From the NCBI RefSeq assembly GCF_001428405.1, contig NZ_LMSL01000002.1:166909-230908 (forward strand): a stretch of 64,000 bases of DNA, read 5' to 3'. This DNA is from Frateuria sp. Soil773. Lineage in GTDB: Bacteria > Pseudomonadota > Gammaproteobacteria > Xanthomonadales > Rhodanobacteraceae. The position numbers and the translations under genes are program-made. The notes beneath the pieces were generated by a model. That model made no database searches, was not told the DNA's origin, and saw nothing but the letters and a program-made list of their open reading frames with translations. Below, piece by piece: positions 54,410 through 63,226 of the stretch. Position 1 is the first letter of the stretch; every line of letters begins with the position of its first letter.

Positions 54410-55258
54410 TCATGCCTTGGTACGGAACGCCTGCTCCAGCAGCGCCTGGTCGAAGCCCGCGCCGACCTCGCCGGTTTCCGCGTAGCGGTACAGCGCGGCG
54501 GCGTAGATGCCCTGCAGCGAAGCCTGCACCAGCGCCAGCAGGACCAGCCCGACCACCACCAGCGCAACCGCCACGGCGATCAGGGCCACCGAGTGGGTCG
54601 CCGCCGCGCCGCCGATGATCGCCACCGACAGCAGCGCGGCCAGGAAGGTCAGCAGGCCGAACACGATGCCGATGCCGCCGTTGCCGATCAGGTTCTCGCC
54701 CCAACTGCGCTTGAGCAGTTCCACGCTGCGCTTCACCGCATCGACCGGGCCGATGTCCTGGCTTGCCAGCACCGGCACCACCAGGAAGGTCGCCACCGTC
54801 CAGGCCAGGCCGAGGAAGCCGACCACCAGCCGCCCGATCAGCCCCAGCCGCTCCTGCAGCGCGCGCAGGAACAAACCCACCGTGGCCGAGATCAGCGCAT
54901 AGCCCAGGATGCTGACCCAGCGCGAACGCGCCACCGCGATGCCCTCGCCGAGGCTGGTCGGCTCGCCGCGCAGCCGCTGCAGCGCCGAACCGGCCAGCGC
55001 GGTGTTGAAGAAGATGATCACGAAGTACTGCACCAGGTAGAACGCGAACAGCAGCACGTAGGCGCCCGGCGTCAGGCCCTCGCGGCCGGCGCGCTCGCCG
55101 GCCACCGCCAGCACTGCCACCGGAATCAGGAAGCTCGCCATCACCAGCAGCGAACACAGCACCGAGATCAGCGGAAACATCAGCAGCGACTTGTCCGAGC
55201 GCAGGATGGCGGCGCTCGCCTTCATCAACGCCCAGCTACGGGAAAACTTGCCTGCCAT
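54410..55258 (-). CDS. DUF6159-like multi-helix membrane protein
   Basis: This 282-residue protein starts with MAGKFSRSWALMKASAAILRS, a cytoplasmic amphipathic segment typical of this family. Six helices follow, with FYLVQYFVIIFFNTALAGSA and ASQDIGPVDAVKRSVELLKR as the conserved blocks. The function is unknown. The ATG at 55258 has GGGGGG upstream. It is convergent with the pteridine reductase; a 7-bp hairpin (54366-54372 with 54377-54383) lies between them. Confidence 0.75.
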   Translation of the reverse strand: MAGKFSRSWALMKASAAILRSDKSLLMFPLISVLCSLLVMASFLIPVAVLAVAGERAGREGLTPGAYVLLFAFYLVQYFVIIFFNTALAGSALQRLRGEPTSLGEGIAVARSRWVSILGYALISATVGLFLRALQERLGLIGRLVVGFLGLAWTVATFLVVPVLASQDIGPVDAVKRSVELLKRSWGENLIGNGGIGIVFGLLTFLAALLSVAIIGGAAATHSVALIAVAVALVVVGLVLLALVQASLQGIYAAALYRYAETGEVGAGFDQALLEQAFRTKA

Positions 55259-55382
55259 ACGCCCCCCATCCTTAGTGTGTGAAGCGCCCTTTCTAGCATC
55301 CGCTGCACCGCGGCGGTAGTGCGCGGCGCAGGTTCGGGGCCTGCCAAACCCCCGGGCATCTCCGATCAAAGCGCCGTCCCTG

Positions 55383-55860
55383 CGACTTGCAACGGCCGCG
55401 GGGCCGGTCAGGCATAAGGCGTTTTTCAACAGACGAAGGGTTGGTCATCCAGTGTCTTCGCCTCTGGGCATCGAGTCGCTGGGTACCCGACATCACAGGC
55501 ACTGGATCCCAGCCTTCGCTGGGGTGACGGGCCATGGAGTTGCCGGAAGGCTGGGCAGGTCCAGTCCAGTCGCTCGGCGACGAACTGCCCGCTGCCCGCC
55601 AGGAATGCCGCCCGCGGATTTGCGATGCAGGCCCAGGGTGCTTCCCCTCCGGGCACCTCCGACCGAAGCGTCGTCCCTGCGGCTTTCAACGGCCGCAGGG
55701 CCAGTCAAGCAGAAGGCGCTTTTCGACAGCCGGAGGGCTGGTCATCCAGTGCCTTCGCCTCTGGGCATCGGGTCGCTGGATGCCCCACACCCACAGGCAC
55801 TGGATCCCAGCCTCCGCTGGGATGACGGGCCATGGAGTCGCCGGAAGGTTCGGGCAGGCA
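55383..55860 (-). repeat. Composite palindromic repeats, copy 4 (inverted, two units)
   Basis: About 480 nt made of two related units in opposite orientation to the other copies, ending directly at the folK stop. Each unit contains GGTTGGTCATCCAGTG or GGCTGGTCATCCAGTG, CAGGCACTGGATCCCAGCC and GCTGGG(G/A)TGACGGGCCATGGAGT. The module TTTTTCAACAGACGAAGGG (55416-55434) and its sister TTTTCGACAGCCGGAGGGC (55720-55738) are the reverse complement of the inserts in copies 1-3. No gene is seen in 55259-55860. Confidence 0.8.
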
Positions 55861-56346
55861 TCAGTCCAGCGGCTCGACGACGAGCGGCTCGCTGTCCGCC
55901 GGGAACGCGGCCCACAGCGCGGCCATCGTCTCGCCGCCCAGCGGGTGGCGCAGTTCCGGCGCGATGTCGGCGACAGGCTTGAGCACGAAGGCGTGCTTCA
56001 GTTCCTTGCGCGGGATCTGCAGGTGGCCGGGGCCGTCGATGACGCGGTCGTCGTACAGCACGATGTCGACGTCCAGCGTGCGGTCGGAGTAGCGCGGCAC
56101 GTCGCGGCGGCGGCCGTGCCGGTCCTCCAGCGCGTGCAGCCAGTCGTTCAGCGCCTGCGGTTCCAGCGACGTGTCCAGCCCCACCGCCAGGTTGACGAAA
56201 TCGGCGCCGTCAAAGCCCACCGCCTTGCTGCGGTAGGCCGGCGACACCGCGATCTCGCCGAAGCGTTCGCGCAATTCGGCCAGCGCCGCACGCAGGTAGC
56301 GGTGCGGCTCCTGGTTGGACCCCAGGCTCAGGTAGGCTCGCGCCAC
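55861..56346 (-). CDS. folK: Hydroxymethyldihydropteridine pyrophosphokinase FolK
   Basis: This 161-residue enzyme transfers pyrophosphate to 6-hydroxymethyl-dihydropterin in folate synthesis. Motifs are YLSLGSNQEPH, FVNLAVGLDT, LHALEDRHGR and the HPPK signature PRYSDRTLDVDIVLYDD with metal-binding DxD. I place the start at GTG 56346, 4 nt after the mechanosensitive-channel stop, because the family begins within a few residues of YLSLGSN; GTG 56367 would overlap that gene. Confidence 0.94.
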   Translation of the reverse strand: MARAYLSLGSNQEPHRYLRAALAELRERFGEIAVSPAYRSKAVGFDGADFVNLAVGLDTSLEPQALNDWLHALEDRHGRRRDVPRYSDRTLDVDIVLYDDRVIDGPGHLQIPRKELKHAFVLKPVADIAPELRHPLGGETMAALWAAFPADSEPLVVEPLD

Positions 56347-56350
56347 GTCG

Positions 56351-57628
56351 TCATGCCCCGGTTGCACCGGCGATCCGGCCGGCGTGCGATTCTGCCTGCC
56401 GCGGGGCCAGCGCCGCCAGCCCCGCGCGCACGTCCTGGCCGGACGGCTGCTGGTACAGCGCCAGCCCGAACTCCGGCAGCAGCGCGATCAGGTGGTCGAA
56501 GATGTCGCCCTGGATGTTCTCGTAATCCGCCCATGCCGTCGTTGCCGTGAAGCAGTACAGCTCCAGCGGGATGCCCTGCGCGCCGCCGGCGAGCTGGCGC
56601 ACCATGCAGGTCATCGTCCGATGCACTCGCGGATGCTGCTTCAGGTAGGCGGTGACGTAAGCGCGGAACGTGCCCAGGTTGGTCAGCCTGCGACGGTTGA
56701 ACGACTCCTCGGCCGCGTCGCCGAGTTGGCGGTTCCATTGCTCGATCTCGCCATGCTTGCCGGCAAGGTAGTCCTGCAGCACGCGCAGGCGCGACAGGTG
56801 CGCAAGTTCCGCCTCGCTGAGGAAATGCACGCTGGACGCATCGATCATCAAGGCGCGCTTGATCCGTCGCCCGCCCGACTCGCTCATCCCGCGCCAGTTC
56901 TGGTAGCTCTCCGCGATCAGCTTCCAGGTCGGGATGGTGACGATGGTCTGGTCGAAGTTGCGCACCTTCACCGTGTACAGGGTGATGTCCAGCACGTCGC
57001 CATCCGCGCCGGCGCCAGGCATGGTGATCCAGTCGCCGACCCGCAGCATGTCGTTGGACGACAGCTGCACGCCGGCCACGAAACCCAGGATGGTGTCCTT
57101 GAAGATCAGCATCAGCACCGCCGACATCGCGCCCAGGCCCGACAGCAACAGCCCGATCTGCTTGCCGGTGACCGCCGCGATGATCACCAGCGCGGCGACG
57201 ACGAACAGCCCCAGCTTGACCAACTGCAGCAGGCCCTTGAGCGAGCGCTGCTGGCCGTTCGGCGTCTGCCGGTACAGGTCCTCCACCGCCGACAGCGCCG
57301 CGCTGATCGCCATCACCACGAAGAACACCATCAGCGCCGACATCAGGTTGCCGACCAGCCGCTCGGTATCGTCCGGCACGCCCGGCACCAGCACGATGCC
57401 GAACTGCACCACCACGGTGGGCACCATCCGCGCCAGCCAGCGGAACATGCCGTGGCGGAACAGCGCCTCGTCCCATTGCCATGCCGTGCGGCGGGCGATG
57501 CCGCGCACCACCCGGAACAGCACGAAGCGGGTCAGCGCACCGGCCAGCCAGGCCGTTGCCAGCAGGATCGCCGCACCCAGCGCGGTATGCATCCAGGGGG
57601 AATTCATCAGTTCGTGCCATGTCGGCAT
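56351..57628 (-). CDS. MscS-family mechanosensitive channel (YbdG-like)
   Basis: This 425-residue membrane protein has about five helices. The pore-lining segment GLLLSGLGAMSAVLMLIFKD is followed by the MscS beta domain (FVAGVQLSSNDMLRVGDWITMP, TVKVRNFDQTIVTIPTWKLI) and a C-terminal domain with NLGTFRAYVTAYLKQHP. These blocks and the length match E. coli YbdG (MscM), which opens on osmotic downshock. AGGAGG precedes ATG 57628. The gene sits between folB and folK on the same strand. Confidence 0.9.
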   Translation of the reverse strand: MPTWHELMNSPWMHTALGAAILLATAWLAGALTRFVLFRVVRGIARRTAWQWDEALFRHGMFRWLARMVPTVVVQFGIVLVPGVPDDTERLVGNLMSALMVFFVVMAISAALSAVEDLYRQTPNGQQRSLKGLLQLVKLGLFVVAALVIIAAVTGKQIGLLLSGLGAMSAVLMLIFKDTILGFVAGVQLSSNDMLRVGDWITMPGAGADGDVLDITLYTVKVRNFDQTIVTIPTWKLIAESYQNWRGMSESGGRRIKRALMIDASSVHFLSEAELAHLSRLRVLQDYLAGKHGEIEQWNRQLGDAAEESFNRRRLTNLGTFRAYVTAYLKQHPRVHRTMTCMVRQLAGGAQGIPLELYCFTATTAWADYENIQGDIFDHLIALLPEFGLALYQQPSGQDVRAGLAALAPRQAESHAGRIAGATGA

Positions 57629-57797
57629 GGGTCGCCTCCTTGTCGGCGCATGATCCGCGCGACTTCGGAGCCAGCACGGATCGCGGGGCGCGGCCGCTGG
57701 CCGCGCGGGGCGGGCCGGCGGGCCCGCGGCGGACGGCGCCATGGCGGCGCCGGTGGTGCCGGCCGATGCCGGCGCGGGACGGTACGTCCCTCGATGG

Positions 57798-58166
57798 TTA
57801 CGGACTTAACTGCGGGCGCGTGCCGCGCTCGATGCGCACGCCGACCGCGCGCGCGCCGCGCACCGCGCCCGGCTTGGACAGCTTCAGCCGCACCCAGCCC
57901 ACGCCGAACTCCTCGCGGATGATCGCGGCGCAACGCTCGGCCAGCGTCTCGACCAGGCCGAAGCTCGAACCGCCGACGTAGTCGATCAGCCGCTTGGACA
58001 CGTCCTTGTAGTTGAGCGTCCGGGCGATGTCGTCGCTGGCGGCGGGCACGGTGTTGTCGAATGCCATCTCGATGTCCAGCGACAGCGTCTGGCGCACCCG
58101 CCGCTCCCAGTCGTAGATGCCGATCACGGCATCGATGCGCAGGTCTTCGATGAAAACGATATCCAT
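57798..58166 (-). CDS. folB: Dihydroneopterin aldolase FolB
   Basis: This 122-residue aldolase/epimerase acts in folate synthesis, giving 6-hydroxymethyl-dihydropterin, the FolK substrate. It has FIEDLRIDAVIGIYDWER, the substrate segment LNYKDVSKRLIDYV, Glu in GLVETLAERCA, and the catalytic Lys in VRLKLSKPGAVRGARAVGV. Length equals the family standard. It is the first of folB-mscS-folK, with 169 nt before mscS and 186 nt of apparently empty sequence between it and tsaD. Confidence 0.95.
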   Translation of the reverse strand: MDIVFIEDLRIDAVIGIYDWERRVRQTLSLDIEMAFDNTVPAASDDIARTLNYKDVSKRLIDYVGGSSFGLVETLAERCAAIIREEFGVGWVRLKLSKPGAVRGARAVGVRIERGTRPQLSP

Positions 58167-58352
58167 GCGGCTAGGGTCGGCGACCGCGCCCGGCGATGCA
58201 AGCGGCGATGCCTGCGCCGCCCCGGGACTGTCATGGACCGCGACCGCCTTTCCGCCCGCTCCCGCCGTCCGCGGGAGCGGTTCCGGTTGCAGCGGCGCAC
58301 GCCGCCTGGAAACATGCCGCGACCGCTCCGGCGGCGGCGACCGCCAGCCGCG

Positions 58353-59417
58353 TCACGCCGCCGGCGGCAGCGTTTCCAGGTCCCAGCGCGGGAACACCTG
58401 CACGGTCTCGTCCTGCGACTGCCCGGCCGCCAGCCGGATCGCGCCGGCCAGCGCGATCATCGCGCCGTTGTCGGTGCAGAACGCCAGGCGCGGGAAGTAC
58501 GCCTTGAAGCCGTCCTTCGCGCCCGCCGCGGCCAGTTCCGCGCGCAGGCGCTGGTTGGCGCCGACGCCGCCGGCGATCACCAGCCGGCGCGCGCCGGCGG
58601 CCTCCAGCGCGCGCCGGCACTTGATCACCAGGGTGTCGACGATCGCCTCCTCGAAGCCACGGGCGATGTCGGCGCGGGTCTGCTCCGACTGGTCGGACTT
58701 CTGCCAGGCCAGCAGCACCTGGGTCTTCAGCCCGGAAAAGCTGAAATCCAGCCCCGGCCGGTCGGTCATCGGGCGCGAGAACCGGTAGCCGCCGGCCCGC
58801 CCCTGCATCGCCAGCTTCGCCAGCGCCGGGCCGCCGGGGTACGGCAGGCCCATCAGCTTGGCGGTCTTGTCGAACGCCTCGCCGGCGGCATCGTCCAGGG
58901 TGTCGCCGAGGATGCGGTACTCGCCGATCGCCCTCACCTCGACCAGCAGCGAATGGCCGCCGGACACCAGCAGGGCCACGAACGGCGGCGCCGGCGGGTC
59001 GTCCTCCAGCAGCGGGGCCAGCAGGTGGCCCTCCATGTGGTGCACGCCGATCGCCGGCACGCCCAGCGCCCAGGCCATCGCCCGCGCCGCCGAGGCGCCC
59101 ACCAGCAGGGCGCCGACCAGCCCCGGCCCGGCGGTATAGGCCACCCCGCCCAGGTCGGCCGGGGCCAGCCCGGCCTGGGCCAGCGCCTCGCGCACCAGCG
59201 GCAGCAGCTTGCGCACGTGGTCGCGGCTGGCCAGTTCCGGCACCACGCCGCCGTAGTCGGCGTGCAGCTTGATCTGGCTGTACAGGGTATGGGCCAGCAG
59301 GCCGCGGCCAGGCGCGTCGGGCTCCCAGCGCAGCAGGGCCACGCCGGTCTCGTCGCAGGAGGTCTCGATGCCCAGCACGGGCTTGCCGACCGGCTTTGAA
59401 ATCTGTGTGGTGTCCAC
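58353..59417 (-). CDS. tsaD: tRNA N6-adenosine threonylcarbamoyltransferase TsaD
   Basis: This 354-residue ASKHA-fold protein transfers the threonylcarbamoyl group to A37 of ANN-decoding tRNAs (t6A). Landmarks are [16 protein letters not shown], the metal site [20 protein letters not shown] and the C-terminal [11 protein letters not shown] and CTDNGAMIA. The apparent start is GTG 59417, which lies inside the rpsU promoter; the first 14 residues are poorly supported. It is divergent from rpsU, the classic tsaD/rpsU pairing. Confidence 0.95.
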   Translation of the reverse strand: MDTTQISKPVGKPVLGIETSCDETGVALLRWEPDAPGRGLLAHTLYSQIKLHADYGGVVPELASRDHVRKLLPLVREALAQAGLAPADLGGVAYTAGPGLVGALLVGASAARAMAWALGVPAIGVHHMEGHLLAPLLEDDPPAPPFVALLVSGGHSLLVEVRAIGEYRILGDTLDDAAGEAFDKTAKLMGLPYPGGPALAKLAMQGRAGGYRFSRPMTDRPGLDFSFSGLKTQVLLAWQKSDQSEQTRADIARGFEEAIVDTLVIKCRRALEAAGARRLVIAGGVGANQRLRAELAAAGAKDGFKAYFPRLAFCTDNGAMIALAGAIRLAAGQSQDETVQVFPRWDLETLPPAA

Positions 59418-59425
59418 GCTATACT
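59396..59425 (+). promoter_or_regulatory. Sigma-70 promoter of rpsU
   Basis: TTGAAA (59396-59401), an 18-nt spacer and TATACT (59420-59425) match sigma-70 -35 and -10 boxes closely, 62 nt upstream of the rpsU ATG. It overlaps the first codons of the divergent tsaD gene, so the two transcripts may interfere. Confidence 0.75.
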
Positions 59426-59486
59426 TCGCGGCTCGCCCTATCCAACAGGCTCGTATGTGCGGGCCAGTCTACCACTCGGAGTCTTC

Positions 59487-59702
59487 ATGCCCAGCGTAAA
59501 AGTTCGCGAGAACGAGCCGTTCGAGCTTGCCCTGCGCCGTTTCAAGCGTACCTGCGAAAAGGCCGGCGTCCTGGCCGAAACCCGCAAGCGCGAGTTCTAC
59601 GAAAAGCCGACCCAGGAACGCAAGCGCAAGCGCGCCGCCGCGGTGAAGCGCCACCTGCGCCGCCTGTCGCGCGACGTTTCCCGCAAGACCCGGATGTACT
59701 GA
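59487..59702 (+). CDS. rpsU: 30S ribosomal protein S21
   Basis: A 71-residue, strongly basic ribosomal protein: [40 protein letters not shown] and the Arg/Lys-rich C-terminus, the same length as E. coli S21. S21 helps initiation by base-pairing of 16S rRNA with the Shine-Dalgarno. It is expressed from its own sigma-70 promoter and followed by a stem-loop before yqeY. Confidence 0.98.
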   Translation: MPSVKVRENEPFELALRRFKRTCEKAGVLAETRKREFYEKPTQERKRKRAAAVKRHLRRLSRDVSRKTRMY

Positions 59703-59804
59703 GTTTCCCTTCCGCCCCGGCGGAAGCGGCCGCGCCCAGGCGCGGCGGACGGAACGACCGGCAGGCGCGGGTTCTCGCAGCCGCCGTCAGCGCACACGAG
59801 GTTC

Positions 59805-59848
59805 CACGAGCCGGTGTTGTCCCGCGACAACGCCGGCTTCGTGCTTTT
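59805..59848 (+). terminator. Stem-loop with T-run between rpsU and yqeY (attenuator-like)
   Basis: A long stem (59805-59821 with 59826-59843, one mismatch bulge) has a 4-nt loop and is followed by TTTT at 59845-59848. The Shine-Dalgarno of yqeY (GGAG at 59851-59854) begins right after it, so it could attenuate transcription into yqeY or set the rpsU:yqeY ratio. Confidence 0.65.
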
Positions 59849-59860
59849 CCGGAGACAGCC

Positions 59861-60307
59861 ATGACGCTCAAGCAGCAGCTCACCGAAGACATGAAGACCG
59901 CCATGCGTGGCGGCGACAAGCACCGCCTGGGCGTGGTCCGGCTGATGCTGGCCGCGATCAAGCAGCGCGAGGTCGATGAACGCATCGAGCTGGACGACGC
60001 GCAGGTCCTGGCCGTGCTGGAGAAGATGCTCAAGCAGCGCAAGGATTCGGTCGGCCAGTACGCCGCCGCCGGCCGCGAGGACCTGGCCGAGGTCGAGCGC
60101 GCCGAGATGGCGATCATCGAGACCTACCTGCCGGCCAAGCTGGACGAGGCCGAGATCGACGCCCTGATCGACGCGGCCATCGCCGCCACCGGCGCCAGCT
60201 CCGCCCGCGACATGGGCAAGGTGGTGGCCGCGGTGAAGGAAAAGGCCGCCGGCCGCGCCGACATGGCCGTGGTCTCCGGCCGCATCAAGGCCCGCCTGGC
60301 CGGCTGA
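59861..60307 (+). CDS. yqeY: GatB/YqeY domain protein
   Basis: This 148-residue protein corresponds to the YqeY family, which resembles the C-terminal tRNA-binding domain of GatB: LKQQLTEDMKTAMRGGDKHR, RLMLAAIKQREVD, Lys/Arg-rich QRKDSVGQYAAAGREDLA and the tail ARDMGKVVAAVKEKAAGRAD. Its role is uncertain, possibly tRNA-related. The rpsU-yqeY pair is widespread in bacteria. Confidence 0.92.
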   Translation: MTLKQQLTEDMKTAMRGGDKHRLGVVRLMLAAIKQREVDERIELDDAQVLAVLEKMLKQRKDSVGQYAAAGREDLAEVERAEMAIIETYLPAKLDEAEIDALIDAAIAATGASSARDMGKVVAAVKEKAAGRADMAVVSGRIKARLAG

Positions 60308-60321
60308 TCCCGGGCCGCCGC

Positions 60322-60345
60322 CGGGACGCCGCACCGGGCGTCCCG
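60322..60345 (+). terminator. Hairpin after yqeY
   Basis: A perfect 9-bp stem (60322-60330 with 60337-60345) and a 6-nt loop lie 15 nt after the yqeY stop, without a clear T-run. A second 9-bp hairpin (60393-60401 with 60408-60416) lies further on in the leader of the DUF1328 gene. Confidence 0.5.
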
Positions 60346-60435
60346 ATTGCAAAGCCTTCACGCCCGATCGCCTACAACGGCACTCCTCCGCAGGGCCGTC
60401 CGTCCATGGACGGCCCGCGTCATCGGGAGTAGCGC

Positions 60436-60606
60436 ATGCTCAAGTGGGCCATCATCTTCGCCATCGTTTCGCTGGTTTCCGGCTGGCTCGGCTTCGGCAA
60501 CCTTTCCGGCGCCACCGCGACCATCGCCAAGGTGCTGTTCGCGATCTTCGTGATCCTGTTCCTGTTCGCCCTGCTGGCCTTGATCGGCGTCTTCCACGTC
60601 CTGTGA
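60436..60606 (+). CDS. DUF1328 small membrane protein (YtjA-like)
   Basis: A 56-residue protein with two membrane helices ([18 protein letters not shown] and [20 protein letters not shown]) separated by NLSGATATI; this matches the DUF1328/UPF0391 family (E. coli YtjA, 53 aa), often linked to stress. GGGAG stands seven nt before ATG 60436. Function unknown. It ends 20 nt from the convergent GNAT gene. Confidence 0.85.
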   Translation: MLKWAIIFAIVSLVSGWLGFGNLSGATATIAKVLFAIFVILFLFALLALIGVFHVL

Positions 60607-60625
60607 CGCCGCGCTTTCCCGCCCG

Positions 60626-61264
60626 CTAGCCCGCCGCCGGCCGCCGCATGCGCCGGTGGTCCGGCACCCGTCCCTGCGCGTTGACCAGGGACGAGGCCCG
60701 CTCGCCGGTCACCACGAAGCCCAGCCGCTCGTACAGCCGCTGCGCCAGCGGGTTGCCGGCGGCCACGTCCAGCACCGCCGGGCAGCCGGCCGGTGCGAGG
60801 GCAAGCAGGTGGCCGACCAGCGCCGAGCCGAAGCCCTGCCCGCGCCACGCCGGGGCCACCGCCAGGTGCGCCAGGTAGTGCATGTCGCCGCTCGGCGGCG
60901 GGATCACCGCCTCCACCCGCAACCCGCGCGCGATCGCCCCGCCGGCATGGCGCCAGCCGTAGTGGCCGAGGATCTGCCGCGCCGCCGCCAGCGTGAACGG
61001 CCACTTGGAGTCGCCGCCGTAGCCCGCGCCGACCGCCACCACCTCGCCGTCGAGCACGCCCACCACGTGGTTGCGCCAGCCGAACTCGCCCGCGCCGTCG
61101 ACGAAGGCCCGCCGCAGGAATGCCTGCGCATCGCTGCGCCCCGGCACCGCGAAGACGTAGTCGAACGCCGCCGGGCCGGAGCTGTGGATCAGCGGCACGG
61201 CGGCCGCCGCGTCCTCCGGCGCGGCCGGGCGGAAGACCGGCGCCGCGGCGGCCCCGGCGATCAT
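60626..61264 (-). CDS. GNAT family N-acetyltransferase
   Basis: This 212-residue acetyltransferase binds acetyl-CoA through the motif-A segment LAVAPAWRGQGFGSALVGHL (Arg/Gln-x-x-Gly-x-Gly/Ala), and motif B is AQRLYERLGFVVTGE. The N-terminal half (DYVFAVPGRSDAQAFLRRAF, VGAGYGGDSKWPFTLAAARQ) is specific to a subfamily I cannot name; the acceptor is unknown. It is divergent from dnaG and convergent with DUF1328, interrupting the rpsU-dnaG order. Confidence 0.85.
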   Translation of the reverse strand: MIAGAAAAPVFRPAAPEDAAAAVPLIHSSGPAAFDYVFAVPGRSDAQAFLRRAFVDGAGEFGWRNHVVGVLDGEVVAVGAGYGGDSKWPFTLAAARQILGHYGWRHAGGAIARGLRVEAVIPPPSGDMHYLAHLAVAPAWRGQGFGSALVGHLLALAPAGCPAVLDVAAGNPLAQRLYERLGFVVTGERASSLVNAQGRVPDHRRMRRPAAG

Positions 61265-61407
61265 CGCGCCCCGCCCCGATGGGCGCGGCGGCTACCGCCC
61301 TCGCCGGACCCGGCCCCGCACCGCCCCGCCATCGCCATCCATCCCATCGCCCGCTCCCCGTCGCCGGCCCCGACGCCGGCTTGCGCAACCGTTAGACTAG
61401 CCGTTCT

Positions 61408-63147
61408 ATGCGCGGCCGTATCCCCGACAGCTTCATCGATGAATTGCTCGCCCGCGTCGACATCGTCGACGTGATCGAGCGGCGGGTGCCGCTGAAGAAG
61501 GCCGGGCGCGAGTGGACCGCCTGCTGCCCCTTCCACGACGAGCGCACGCCGTCGTTCTACGTGAGCCCGGCCAAGCAGTTCTTCCACTGCTTCGGCTGCG
61601 GCGCGCACGGCAGCGCGGTGAAGTTCCTGATGGACTACGAGCGGCTGGAATTCCCCGACGCGGTGGAGGAACTGGCGCAGTCGGTAGGCATGACGGTGCC
61701 GCGCGAAGGCGGCGGCCGCGACGAGCGCCCGCGCGAGGACAAGACCGACCTCTACGCCCTGCTCGACGCCGCCGCGCGCTGGTACCAGGACCAGTTGCCC
61801 GGCAACGCCGAGGCGCAGGCGTACTGCCGCAGGCGCGGGCTGGACGCGGACACCGTCGCGCGGTTCCGCCTCGGCTGGGCGCCGGCCGGCTACGACGGCG
61901 TGATCAAGGCACTGGGCGGCAGCGAGCGGCGCATGCAGCTGCTCAACGAGGCCGGCATGGTCGCCAGCAGCGAGCGCGGCAGCAAGTACGACCGTTTCCG
62001 CGAGCGGTTGATGTTCCCGATCCTGGACCGCCGCGGGCGGGTGATCGCCTTCGGCGGAAGGGTGTTGAGCGCGGAGCAATCCCCCAAGTACCTCAATTCG
62101 CCCGAAACCCCGCTGTTCCACAAGGGCCGCGAGCTGTTCGCGCTGTGGCAGGTGAAGCAGGCCAATACGCAGTTGCAGCGCATCGTGGTGGTCGAGGGCT
62201 ACATGGACGTGATCGCGCTGCACCAGGCCGGCCTGCCGATCGCGGTGGCCACGCTGGGCACGGCGACCACCCCGGAACACACCGAGGTGCTGTTCCGCGC
62301 CGCGCCCGACGTGGTGTTCTGCTTCGACGGCGACCGCGCCGGCCGCGCCGCCGCCTGGAAGGCGCTGGAATCGGCGCTGCCGCGCCTGCGCGACGGCCGC
62401 CAGGCGTACTTCCTGTTCCTGCCCGACGGCGAGGACCCGGACTCGCTGGTGCGCAAGGAAGGCAAGGACGGCTTCGAGCAGCGGATCAGGCAGGCCACGC
62501 CGCTGTCGGACTATTTCTTCAGCGAGCTGTCGCGCGACGTCGACATGGCCAGCCTCGACGGCCGCGCGCGCCTGGCCGAGCGGGCCCGGCCGCTGATCGC
62601 CCGCCTGCCCGACGGCGCCTTCCGCGACCTCATGGCGCAGGAACTGGAGCGGCGCAGCGGCGCGCGCGCGGTGCTGCCGGCGGAGCCCTCCGCGCACCGC
62701 GCGGTGCAGCGCCCGGTCGCGGTGCAGCGCTCGCTGGTGCGCAGCGCGATCGCCCTGCTGCTGGCCCAGCCCGGCGTGGCCGACGAGGTGGAACGGCCCT
62801 ATCGCTTCCTGCGCCTGGACAAGCCGGGCGTCGGCCTGCTGGCCGAACTGCTCGACCTGGCCCGCGCGCGCCCCGGCATCAACCCGGCGATGCTGGTGGA
62901 GCACTTCGCGGAACGGCCCGAATACCCGTCGCTGCAGAAGCTGATGGCGGCGATGTCGGTGGGCGAGCCGGAGGCGCAGCGCATCGAATTCCACGAAGCC
63001 CTGGCGCGGATGGAGCAGCAGGCGATCGCGCTGCGCCGCGAGGCCCTGCACGCCAAGATGCGCGAAGGCGCGCTGGACAGCGCCGAGAAGGCCGAACTGC
63101 GCGAGCTGCTGGCCGCCCGCCACCCGCCGCCGGCCGCCGCGCCGTGA
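61408..63147 (+). CDS. dnaG: DNA primase DnaG
   Basis: This 579-residue primase makes RNA primers at replication forks. It has an N-terminal CHC2 zinc finger with Cys40, His43, Cys61 and Cys64 (CCPFHDERTPSF, FFHCFGCGAHG), the RNA-polymerase basic motif FGGRVLSAEQSPKYLNSPET, and the Toprim domain (VVVEGYMDVIAL, CFDGDRAGRAA). The C-terminal DnaB-interacting helical domain ends at Ala/Pro. The window shows no rpoD after it. Confidence 0.97.
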   Translation: MRGRIPDSFIDELLARVDIVDVIERRVPLKKAGREWTACCPFHDERTPSFYVSPAKQFFHCFGCGAHGSAVKFLMDYERLEFPDAVEELAQSVGMTVPREGGGRDERPREDKTDLYALLDAAARWYQDQLPGNAEAQAYCRRRGLDADTVARFRLGWAPAGYDGVIKALGGSERRMQLLNEAGMVASSERGSKYDRFRERLMFPILDRRGRVIAFGGRVLSAEQSPKYLNSPETPLFHKGRELFALWQVKQANTQLQRIVVVEGYMDVIALHQAGLPIAVATLGTATTPEHTEVLFRAAPDVVFCFDGDRAGRAAAWKALESALPRLRDGRQAYFLFLPDGEDPDSLVRKEGKDGFEQRIRQATPLSDYFFSELSRDVDMASLDGRARLAERARPLIARLPDGAFRDLMAQELERRSGARAVLPAEPSAHRAVQRPVAVQRSLVRSAIALLLAQPGVADEVERPYRFLRLDKPGVGLLAELLDLARARPGINPAMLVEHFAERPEYPSLQKLMAAMSVGEPEAQRIEFHEALARMEQQAIALRREALHAKMREGALDSAEKAELRELLAARHPPPAAAP

Positions 63148-63226
63148 TCGCGCCCGCCTTCCATGCGTGGGATCATGCAGGGCTCGCCCGGCGCCGCGTG
63201 CGCCATGCGGCAGACTAAGGACGTCG

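Noticed and set aside
55383..55860. Possible CRISPR array or small gene in the repeat block upstream of folK
   Set aside because: Only two long imperfect units, no regular short repeats with unique spacers and no cas genes. Frames through it are broken and resemble other repeat copies.
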